64,000 bases of DNA. Source: Glaciecola sp965660815 (GTDB lineage: Bacteria; Pseudomonadota; Gammaproteobacteria; Enterobacterales; Alteromonadaceae). This document shows positions 43,231 to 49,657 of the stretch, piece after piece. The stretch lies in contig CBFIBG010000052.1 in the NCBI GenBank assembly GCA_965660815.1, forward strand, positions 196,820-260,819. The letters are read 5' to 3'. The notes below the pieces were generated by a model. That model was not told the DNA's origin and made no database searches. It saw nothing but the letters and a program-made list of their open reading frames with translations. Numbering within the stretch: the first letter of the stretch is position 1; the number at the start of each line of letters is the position of its first letter. The position numbers were made by a program, and so were the translations under genes.

Positions 43231-43812
43231 ATGAAAGGCGATGATGTAAGTAAATTATCAATAGATCGTGTATTTCTAAGTGAGATGCAAGGCAAGCCTA
43301 TTTCCACTGGATATGTTCCCGATACTCCTGACCCTAAGCAGGGAGCTAGCGTTGCTTGCGGCATTAATTTAGGGCAGACGAGTTTACAGCAACTCAAAAG
43401 CATGAACTTAAATCCAATTTTAACCGGCAAGCTATATCCTTATTTAGGTAGAACAGGGGATGAGGCTAGAACTTACTTAAGAAACTTCCCTCTTAGACTG
43501 TCTGAAAACGAAGTGAATATCATTGTCAATGAAATGCTGACATTAACAATTAATAATTTGGTAACTAAATATAATAAAGTTGCGCAGAATTCATTTCAAT
43601 CATTACCAAGTGAGTGGCAAACAGTCATCGCGTCTGTTTATTTGCAATATGAGGACCTGCCAGTCAGATTCCCCGTTTTTTGGAGGTATTTAACCGAAGC
43701 CGACTGGTCTAACGCTTTGGCCATGTTAAGAAATTTTGATGACAATTATGTTACTCGCCGGAATACAGAAGCTGACTACATAGAACTCTGCTCAAAAAAA
43801 AATGATTCATAG
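43231..43812 (+). CDS. pesticin/T4-lysozyme-like muramidase
   Basis: A 193-residue protein resembling the catalytic C-terminal domain of pesticin and T4-type lysozymes, which cleave peptidoglycan glycan strands. Matching features are the catalytic-helix Glu in DRVFLSEMQGKPISTGYVPD, the strand ASVACGINLGQTSLQQLKSM, KLYPYLGRTGDEARTYLRNF and PLRLSENEVNIIVNEML. No signal peptide or receptor-binding domain is seen, so the protein would need lysis or another exporter to meet peptidoglycan outside. The ATG at 43231, with GGAG five bases upstream, is preferred to the TTG at 43207. It stands between an ABC exporter and a convergent nitroreductase gene. Confidence 0.72.
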   Translation: MKGDDVSKLSIDRVFLSEMQGKPISTGYVPDTPDPKQGASVACGINLGQTSLQQLKSMNLNPILTGKLYPYLGRTGDEARTYLRNFPLRLSENEVNIIVNEMLTLTINNLVTKYNKVAQNSFQSLPSEWQTVIASVYLQYEDLPVRFPVFWRYLTEADWSNALAMLRNFDDNYVTRRNTEADYIELCSKKNDS

Positions 43813-43839
43813 ACATAACATTAATCAGCATTTATGGGT

Positions 43840-44514
43840 TCAAGTAAAAGAGCTTATTTGAGACAGAGGCTTTTTGTTTGTAGCATGTGTAGGGATCGTA
43901 GCATTATCTGAAGGATGCCCCACTACCAACAACATAAATGGACGTTCGTTACTAGGCCTTTTACATATTTTACTGAGGAATGTCATTGGTTTGGGAGTAT
44001 GCGTTAACGTTGCTAACCCAGAGCTGTGCAAAGCTGTAATCAAAATGCCCGTCGCAATGCCTACAGACTCATGAACGTAATAATTTTGCTTTTCTCCATT
44101 TTCCTCAATACCACCGTTTTTTTGACAAAAAATAGCAATTAACCAAGGGGCTATTTCAAGGTAAGGTTTGTGTGCATCAGTCCCTAAAGGCTTTAAGGCA
44201 TCTAGCCACTGTTGTGATGTCTTGTTCGAGTAAAACCTTTGTTCATGCTCTTCCGCCTTTTCACGGATTTGTTTTTTTACCTCGGCAGAGGAAATGGCGA
44301 CAAAATGCCAGGGTTGGTGGTTGGCTCCACTAGGAGCGGTTCCTGCAGCGAGTATAGCATTTTCGATAACTTCCTTCGGCACAGATTTATCGCTAAAAGA
44401 CCGAATACTGTGGCGGTTTTTTATTGTCTTATAAAATGCTTGAGAGTTTTCTACGATTTGCTCGTCGGTATATTTGGTAAAATCTGTCAAAGGCAAACAA
44501 GGCACGTTCTTCAT
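43840..44514 (-). CDS. nitroreductase-family flavoprotein (IYD-like)
   Basis: A 224-residue FMN-dependent oxidoreductase. FMN-binding signatures are NRHSIRSFSDKSVPKEVIEN at the N-terminus, AAGTAPSGANHQPWHFVAIS, and near the C-terminus GLATLTHTPKPMTFL and FMLLVVGHPSDNATIP. The sequence order and the GTAPSGANHQPW segment are those of the iodotyrosine-deiodinase-like bacterial branch rather than of NfsA/NfsB. Bacterial members reduce nitro compounds or dehalogenate phenols; the natural substrate here is unknown. It converges with the muramidase gene. Confidence 0.9.
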   Translation of the reverse strand: MKNVPCLPLTDFTKYTDEQIVENSQAFYKTIKNRHSIRSFSDKSVPKEVIENAILAAGTAPSGANHQPWHFVAISSAEVKKQIREKAEEHEQRFYSNKTSQQWLDALKPLGTDAHKPYLEIAPWLIAIFCQKNGGIEENGEKQNYYVHESVGIATGILITALHSSGLATLTHTPKPMTFLSKICKRPSNERPFMLLVVGHPSDNATIPTHATNKKPLSQISSFT

Positions 44515-44780
44515 TTGTTATTTCCTACACAATGCTGATGTAAACAGTAAGTTATTATTCGTATTATTGCAAAACATCAACGCTAGAGTGCTAAATACAC
44601 ATTTTTAAATGTAGCAATTTATACTCATTGAATTTTTGATGTCGGAAATTGTTGGAATATCCGGTTGAAAAAATGTTCACGCAGAAACTGCGAAGTACGT
44701 GTATTTCAAATAACGATAAATACAATGTTGGTTCTCGTGTCAAATGGTAGAGATTTTGATGAAAGATCTTCTTTTTTTAC
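44515..44780. other. intergenic region upstream of tRNA-Trp, no tuf gene
   Basis: Sequence between the nitroreductase start and the tRNA-Trp promoter has no credible gene. A 72-codon open frame at 44665-44883 runs through the promoter and lacks family resemblance. In many gammaproteobacteria this position is occupied by tufB and several tRNA genes; none is present. Confidence 0.6.
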
Positions 44781-44808
44781 TTGTAAGATTGTACTTGGTA
44801 AGTATAAT
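44781..44808 (+). promoter_or_regulatory. sigma-70 promoter for tRNA-Trp and secE-nusG
   Basis: TTGTAA at 44781-44786 and a consensus TATAAT at 44803-44808 are separated by 16 bases. The bases after the -10 box, ACGCGTCCC, form a GC-rich discriminator of the kind found at stringently controlled stable-RNA promoters. Transcription would start about 100 bases before the tRNA. Confidence 0.75.
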
Positions 44809-44915
44809 ACGCGTCCCTCCCTTATGACGCTGACAATTCCCACAAAATTGAAACTTCACAAGGGTAGTGCAATTGTTGAATGATTATCTTACATACTAGT
44901 CAGTATTGGATATGA

Positions 44916-44992
44916 AGGGGTGTAGTTCGAATTGGTAGAACAGCGGTCTCCAAAACCGATGGTTGGGGGTTCGAGTCCCTCCACCCCTGCCA
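44916..44992 (+). tRNA. trpT: tRNA-Trp (anticodon CCA)
   Basis: A complete cloverleaf of 77 bases including the encoded CCA. The acceptor stem pairs AGGGGTG with CACCCCT, discriminator G. The D stem GTTC/GAAC pairs perfectly. The anticodon CCA lies at 44950-44952 in the loop CTCCAAA. The T arm is GGGGG-TTCGAGT-CCCTC. One oddity is a G-A mismatch at the top of the anticodon stem (44943 with 44959), where E. coli has a normal pair. It sits directly before secE, as usual in gammaproteobacteria, and is probably processed from the same transcript. Confidence 0.97.
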
Positions 44993-45060
44993 TTCAATTA
45001 AGTTTTTATGTAGCCCATGATTTTTAAAATGTCGTGAGCTATCATTAATAGGTAACACTA

Positions 45061-45438
45061 ATGAGTGACAAAGCAGAAAACACATCTAATCCATTAGACA
45101 CAATAAAATGGGTGTTGGTATTTGGTCTACTTGCTGGGTTAATTTATGGCTATACAAGCTACGAAGAAGTGTCTGTTTTGTATAGAGCGTTGGGAGCAGT
45201 GGCTGTCGTAGTAATTGCAGGAGCGATAGCAGCAACCACATTTAAGGGGCAAACCTTCCTTACGTTTGCGAAAGAAGCACGCATCGAAGTGAGAAAGGTA
45301 GTTTGGCCTACAAGGCAAGAAGTTGTGAGAATGACCCTGATTATACTAGCGGCGACTGCGTTTGTTGGGTTAATGCTATATTTAATTGATATGGTAATTG
45401 TTTGGGTTGTAGGTTTAGTAACGGGCATCGGAGCATAA
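45061..45438 (+). CDS. secE: preprotein translocase subunit SecE
   Basis: Small essential clamp subunit of the SecYEG channel in the inner membrane. It has 125 residues, near the 127 of E. coli, with three membrane spans: WVLVFGLLAGLIYGYTSY, GAVAVVVIAGAIAATTF and the conserved C-terminal ILAATAFVGLMLYLIDMVIV. The universal cytoplasmic hinge AKEARIEVRKVVWPTRQEVV is intact. It lies 68 bases after tRNA-Trp and 6 bases before nusG. Confidence 0.97.
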   Translation: MSDKAENTSNPLDTIKWVLVFGLLAGLIYGYTSYEEVSVLYRALGAVAVVVIAGAIAATTFKGQTFLTFAKEARIEVRKVVWPTRQEVVRMTLIILAATAFVGLMLYLIDMVIVWVVGLVTGIGA

Positions 45439-45444
45439 ATAACC

Positions 45445-45981
45445 ATGGCAGATAAAAAGTGGTATGTAGTGCAAGCGTTTTCTCAGTACGAGTCGCGTGT
45501 AAAAAAAACATTAGAAGAATATATAAAAATGCATGCCATGGAAGACTATTTTGGCGAGATACTTGTTCCAACTGAAGAGGTCGTAGAAATGCGAGCTGGA
45601 CAAAAGCGTAAGTCAGAGAGGAAGTTTTTTCCTGGCTATGTACTTGTCGAAATGGAAATGAATGAAGACTCATGGCACTTGGTAAAAAGTATACCCCGTG
45701 TTTTAGGTTTTATTGGTGGAACATCAGATCGCCCAATGCCAATTACAAAGAAAGAGGCAGACGCAATTCTCAATAGACTAGAAGAGTCTGTCGATAAACC
45801 AAAACCGAAAACATTGTTTGAGCCTGGTGAAGTGGTCCGCGTGACTGATGGTCCATTCGCGGATTTCAACGGTACGGTAGAAGAAGTCGATTATGAGAAG
45901 AGTCGTTTAAAAGTTTCCGTACTTATTTTCGGACGCTCTACGCCGGTTGAGCTAGAATTTGGCCATGTTGAAAAGGGCTAG
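45445..45981 (+). CDS. nusG: transcription termination/antitermination factor NusG
   Basis: Binds the RNA polymerase clamp, suppresses pausing and links polymerase to Rho or ribosomal S10. The 178-residue protein has the NGN domain (WYVVQAFSQYESRVKKTLEE, then FFPGYVLVEM) and a C-terminal KOW domain (FEPGEVVRVTDGPFADFNGT). The length is close to that of E. coli NusG (181). The gene ends the secE-nusG block; a terminator follows within 20 bases. Confidence 0.97.
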   Translation: MADKKWYVVQAFSQYESRVKKTLEEYIKMHAMEDYFGEILVPTEEVVEMRAGQKRKSERKFFPGYVLVEMEMNEDSWHLVKSIPRVLGFIGGTSDRPMPITKKEADAILNRLEESVDKPKPKTLFEPGEVVRVTDGPFADFNGTVEEVDYEKSRLKVSVLIFGRSTPVELEFGHVEKG

Positions 45982-45998
45982 TGCTTTTTTGGGAAAAA

Positions 45999-46024
45999 AA
46001 AACGACCGAAAGGTCGTTTTTTGT
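45999..46024 (+). terminator. factor-independent terminator after nusG
   Basis: The stem AAAACGACC/GGTCGTTTT has a stable GAAA tetraloop and is followed by TTTGTTTT. The A-run on the other side could also serve the convergent fasciclin gene. It separates secE-nusG from the rplK block. Confidence 0.95.
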
Positions 46025-46137
46025 TTTGTGACGTTTAAAATAGTCTAGTCATGTATTTGAATGCTATTTTTTACATGTCAAGTTGTCATGCCAATATCAT
46101 ATCTTCGGTTAAATTAAGTATTGCATTGCACCAATTA

Positions 46138-46638
46138 TTAAGATTGTTCAGGCAGTATCACTTGGTCAATCACGTGAATGAGACCGTTACTCGCCTCGAC
46201 GTCAACAGCGATGACATTTGCTTCATCCACCATCACCTTACTACCCATCACTTTTACATCTATGTCTTGACCTAAGAGGCTTTTGGCCGAATCGACTTTT
46301 ACAACATCGCTTGCCTCTACTTTTCCAGGCACCACATGATATGTGAGGATTGATACTAATAATTCTTTATTTTCAGGTTTTAACAAATCCTCTAACGTAC
46401 CGTCTGGTAACTTATCAAATGCAGCATTGGTTGGTGCGAAAACAGTAAGTGGCCCTTCACCTTTCAACGCTTCAACCAAGCCAGCCGCTTTGACTGCAGT
46501 AACGAGTGTGGTGAACTGTGGATTGGAAGCAGCGACATCTACTATGTCTTTTTTCATATCATAGCCACCCGCATGAGCGTTGCTCGCGAGTAATATAGTC
46601 GCGGTAATAGTACACAGTAAATTCTTAAAATATTTCAT
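46138..46638 (-). CDS. secreted fasciclin-domain (FAS1) protein
   Basis: A 166-residue protein with a signal peptide ending SNAHA (about 7-23) followed by one complete FAS1 domain. The two FAS1 hallmark blocks are present: TVFAPTNAAFDKLPDGTLED and, after ILTYHVVPGKVEASDV, the closing ASNGLIHVIDQVILP. Bacterial FAS1 proteins act in adhesion or the cell surface, largely uncharacterised. Its position is odd: it lies on the opposite strand between nusG and rplK, breaking a block that is normally contiguous. Confidence 0.93.
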   Translation of the reverse strand: MKYFKNLLCTITATILLASNAHAGGYDMKKDIVDVAASNPQFTTLVTAVKAAGLVEALKGEGPLTVFAPTNAAFDKLPDGTLEDLLKPENKELLVSILTYHVVPGKVEASDVVKVDSAKSLLGQDIDVKVMGSKVMVDEANVIAVDVEASNGLIHVIDQVILPEQS

Positions 46639-46805
46639 GGTTTAAATTCCTCTCTAATTTATATTATAAGTGATCTTAGTCACATTAATGCTTACTCGCG
46701 CATTATTTAAATTGATTATTTATTAAACTACTTTAATTTATTAAATAATATTAATAACTTAGATGATTAGAGTGTTCTTATTTTTGAAAGAATGCATAGA
46801 GCCTA

Positions 46806-46834
46806 TTGCATATAATTACAACAAAGCATATACT
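46806..46834 (+). promoter_or_regulatory. sigma-70 promoter for rplK-rplA
   Basis: TTGCAT at 46806-46811 and TATACT at 46829-46834 are spaced by 17 bases, followed by a GC-rich discriminator TTGCGCCC typical of growth-rate-controlled ribosomal promoters. The start would lie about 80 bases before rplK, leaving a leader able to carry the L1 autoregulation site. Confidence 0.8.
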
Positions 46835-46923
46835 TTGCGCCCTTTTTTATGAACGGGGAGCCGTTAGAGAAGATATTCTCTTGTATCTTCAAGGCGTTAT
46901 ACCCAAAAAATAGAGAGTATAAA

Positions 46924-47352
46924 ATGGCGAAGAAAGTATCTGGCTTAATTAAGCTTCAGGTTGCTGCTGGCTCAGCAAACCCTAGTCCACCAGTTGGTCC
47001 TGCATTGGGTCAACACGGTGTAAATATCATGGAATTCTGTAAAGCGTTTAATGCTAAAACAGAATCGTTAGAAAAAGGCGCTCCGGTACCAGTGGTAATT
47101 ACTGTGTACGAAGATCGCTCATTTACCTTCGAAACAAAAACACCCCCTGCATCTTATTTGTTGAAAAAAGCTGCGGGCATAAAGAGTGGTTCTGGTCGAC
47201 CAAACACCGAAAAAGTGGGTACAGTAACTAGAGCTCAATTAGAAGAAATTGCTAAAGTAAAAGAACCTGACTTAACCGCCGCTGATTTAGATGCCGCGGT
47301 AAATACTATCGCAGGTAGTGCTCGTAGCATGGGTTTGAAGGTAGAGGGTTAA
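46924..47352 (+). CDS. rplK: 50S ribosomal protein L11
   Basis: A 142-residue protein of the GTPase-associated centre, needed for RelA activation. The N-terminal domain has IKLQVAAGSANPSPPVGPAL and GQHGVNIMEFCKAFN; the C-terminal RNA-binding domain has SGRPNTEKVGTVTRAQLEEI. The length equals that of E. coli L11. The frame is open upstream to 46849, but the ATG at 46924 gives the family N-terminus MAKKVSGLIKLQ. It is cotranscribed with rplA, 4 bases downstream. Confidence 0.98.
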   Translation: MAKKVSGLIKLQVAAGSANPSPPVGPALGQHGVNIMEFCKAFNAKTESLEKGAPVPVVITVYEDRSFTFETKTPPASYLLKKAAGIKSGSGRPNTEKVGTVTRAQLEEIAKVKEPDLTAADLDAAVNTIAGSARSMGLKVEG

Positions 47353-47356
47353 TATA

Positions 47357-48055
47357 ATGGCAAAATTATCTAAACGCGCTCGAGTTATCGCAGAGAAAGT
47401 TGACTCGTTAAAAGAGTATAATTTTGATGAAGCGGTAGCTTTGTTAAAAGAATTGTCAACTGTAAAGTTTCCGGAAAGTGTTGACGTAGCCGTGAACCTT
47501 GGCATAGATGCTCGTAAATCAGACCAAAACGTTCGAGGAGCGACTGTTCTTCCGAATGGTACAGGTAAAGATGTACGAGTCGCAGTGTTTACACAAGGCG
47601 CTAATGCTGAAGCGGCTAAAGAAGCTGGCGCAGATATCGTGGGTATGGATGACCTCGCTGAGTTAGTGAAAAAAGGCGAAATGAATTTTGATGTAGTTGT
47701 TGCTAGCCCAGACGCTATGAGGGTAGTGGGTCAATTAGGTCAAATCTTGGGTCCACGAGGACTTATGCCTAACCCTAAAACAGGCACTGTTACTCCAGAT
47801 GTTGCAACAGCAGTGAAAAATGCAAAAGCCGGTCAGGTGAGATATCGAAATGATAAAAACGGTATCATCCACGCCAGTATCGGTAAAATTGCGTTTGAAC
47901 CAACTGCTATTAAAGAAAACCTTGAAGCTTTATTAGAAGCGTTGCGCAAAGCTAAGCCTTCATCGGCGAAAGGTACATATATTAAAAAAGTAAGTTTAAG
48001 CACTACTATGGGCGCTGGTATTACTTTAGACCAAAGCTCAATTTCACAAGCTTAA
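47357..48055 (+). CDS. rplA: 50S ribosomal protein L1
   Basis: A 232-residue protein of the L1 stalk that helps release deacylated tRNA; in E. coli free L1 represses the rplKA mRNA. Family segments seen are MAKLSKRARVIAEKVDS, ESVDVAVNLGIDARKSDQNV, RGATVLPNGTGKDVRVAVF and the ILGPRGLMPNPKTGTVTPDV loop. It follows rplK by 4 bases and precedes the L10 leader. Confidence 0.98.
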   Translation: MAKLSKRARVIAEKVDSLKEYNFDEAVALLKELSTVKFPESVDVAVNLGIDARKSDQNVRGATVLPNGTGKDVRVAVFTQGANAEAAKEAGADIVGMDDLAELVKKGEMNFDVVVASPDAMRVVGQLGQILGPRGLMPNPKTGTVTPDVATAVKNAKAGQVRYRNDKNGIIHASIGKIAFEPTAIKENLEALLEALRKAKPSSAKGTYIKKVSLSTTMGAGITLDQSSISQA

Positions 48056-48340
48056 TATTTACTTTCTCTTGTAAAAGGTTGTGGGTTGGAGCCTGTATAG
48101 CGATATATATGGCTCCCGTCCAAGACCGCAGGCGATGGGTAGTAAAAGAATTAAGAGAGCTTTTACATTAATACTTGTCTTAATAAGTACCTGCGCAGAC
48201 GGTGGAATTCAACCCAGACTCTCTGGGAAATGAACACCGTAGAGCGGTACAAGCGACGCTTGTTCGTTTGTATCAATCTGTAATCCTGGCAACGTTTTCG
48301 ATTTCGTAAGCATTGTCAGAATATAAAAGAGGTGAACTCA
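48056..48340 (+). ncRNA. L10 leader (rplJL autoregulatory mRNA leader)
   Basis: A 285-base interval between rplA and rplJ that matches, in position and in pieces such as CCTGCGCAGACGGTG and the later ACCGTAGAGCGG, the leader to which the L10-L7/L12 complex binds to repress its own translation in E. coli (Rfam L10_leader type). Several pairable segments are visible, including the complementary GACGGTG and CACCGTAG-like pieces. The boundaries of the structured part were not determined. Confidence 0.75.
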
Positions 48341-48859
48341 GTGGCACTAGGCTTAGCAGCAAAAAAAGAGATAGTCGCGGAAGTTTCCGACGTCGCATCT
48401 CGTGCTCTATCTGTTGCCGTCGCTGAATACCGTGGGATGGAAGTAGGTGAGCTTACTGAATTACGTGTTAAAGCCCGTGAGCAAGGTGTATATCTAAAGG
48501 TTATTAGAAATACACTAGCAAAACGAGCATTAGCAGACAGTAAGTTTTCTGATATCGACGAAGCGTTAACAGGTCCCTTAATTTATGGTTTCTCTATTGA
48601 TGCACCTGGCGGTGCAGCGCGTTTGTTTAAAGACTTCGCGAAGGGCAATAATAAATTAAATGTGACTGCGTTATCGATTGGTAATGGTTTATTGGGTCCT
48701 GAAAAATTGGACGCAGTTGCTTCATTGCCTACTCGTGACGAAGCGTTGGCGAAACTACTTGCTACCTTTAAAGCACCGGTTGGTAAATTCGTTCAGACGA
48801 TTAACGAAGTCCCAACTAAGTTTGCACGTGTATTGGCGGCGATCAAAGACACCAAGTAA
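48341..48859 (+). CDS. rplJ: 50S ribosomal protein L10
   Basis: Base of the L7/L12 stalk and, with it, translational repressor of its own operon. The 172-residue product begins MALGLAAKKEIVAEVSDVAS, matching E. coli L10, if the GTG at 48341 is used; AGAGGTG lies six bases before it. The upstream in-frame GTG at 48332 would add only three residues and overlaps that ribosome site. Further family sequence is VYLKVIRNTLAKRAL and GGAARLFKDFAKGNNKL. Confidence 0.97.
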   Translation: MALGLAAKKEIVAEVSDVASRALSVAVAEYRGMEVGELTELRVKAREQGVYLKVIRNTLAKRALADSKFSDIDEALTGPLIYGFSIDAPGGAARLFKDFAKGNNKLNVTALSIGNGLLGPEKLDAVASLPTRDEALAKLLATFKAPVGKFVQTINEVPTKFARVLAAIKDTK

Positions 48860-48912
48860 TTGGCGTTTTTGGCAATTTGAATTTTTAACATTATACCCAG
48901 GAGTTTAGAGAA

Positions 48913-49287
48913 ATGGCTCTAACAAAAGACGATATATTAAACGCAATCGCTGAAATGCCAGTTATGGAATTGGTTGAGTTGATTGAAGCAGCTGAAGAAA
49001 AATTCGGCGTAGAAGCTACTGCAGCTGTTGCTGTAGCAGCTGGTCCTGCAGCGGCAGCTGAAGCAGCAGAAGAGCAAACCGAGTTTGACGTAGTACTTAC
49101 TTCTTTCGGTGGCAATAAAGTTGCAGTAATCAAAGCTGTACGTAGCGCAACTGGTCTTGGCTTGAAAGAAGCTAAAGAAGTAGTTGAGTCTGCACCTAAG
49201 GCAATAAAAGAAGGTGTATCTAAGGACGAAGCAGAAGAACTTAAGAAACAGCTTGAAGAAGCTGGCGCTGAAGTTGAAGTTAAGTAA
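48913..49287 (+). CDS. rplL: 50S ribosomal protein L7/L12
   Basis: The 124-residue multicopy stalk protein that recruits translation GTPases. It has the N-terminal dimer helix (DDILNAIAEMPVMELVELIE), an Ala-rich hinge (about 36-54) and the C-terminal domain with GGNKVAVIKAVRSATGLGLK. GGAG in CCAGGAGTTTAGAG precedes the start. It lies 53 bases after rplJ. Confidence 0.98.
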   Translation: MALTKDDILNAIAEMPVMELVELIEAAEEKFGVEATAAVAVAAGPAAAAEAAEEQTEFDVVLTSFGGNKVAVIKAVRSATGLGLKEAKEVVESAPKAIKEGVSKDEAEELKKQLEEAGAEVEVK

Positions 49288-49326
49288 TTAGTCGTTATAC
49301 TAATTACTGACCTTTTTTAAGGTCTG

Positions 49327-49356
49327 GGCTGATGGTTTTTGACCATCAGCCTTTTT
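49327..49356 (+). terminator. terminator/attenuator between rplL and rpoB
   Basis: A nine-pair stem GGCTGATGG/CCATCAGCC has a seven-base loop and a five-T tail. In E. coli a partial terminator in the same place lowers rpoBC relative to rplJL, and this element very likely has that role. Confidence 0.9.
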
Positions 49357-49657
49357 GCGCTATGTGTTAATAAAAATTAGCACCAAGAATACACAAAATT
49401 TAAGCCCTTTATTTGTGTTATTCCGCTCTCATGGTATTGTTTGTACAGTTTGTGGTATTACTGGTGATATTGCATTGTTTTTAAATGAATATTTCTAATG
49501 TTTAGAGGTTTTATTTAACGAAATGTATTTTTTCAGTCTAAACTATTACAAATAGCCCGAGCAGTAAAAGGGTACTGGAAGTTTGTTACGCATGCAAAAC
49601 CGTCCACCAGATGGTCGCGTAGCAGGTTGGGTCTAAAATCAGTCGACTGAGGAACCC
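49357..49657. other. leader region upstream of rpoB
   Basis: About 300 bases with no gene, AT-rich in its first half. It separates the rplL attenuator from rpoB. No clear extra promoter or RNase III hairpin could be assigned by eye. GAGGAA lies just before the rpoB start. Confidence 0.5.

Noticed and set aside
44665..44883. A 72-codon open frame before tRNA-Trp
   Set aside because: It runs through the consensus TATAAT promoter of tRNA-Trp and shows no protein-like character.
43231..44992. A mobile island ending at tRNA-Trp
   Set aside because: No integrase and no repeat of the tRNA 3' end elsewhere in the window; neighbouring genes look like ordinary chromosomal genes.
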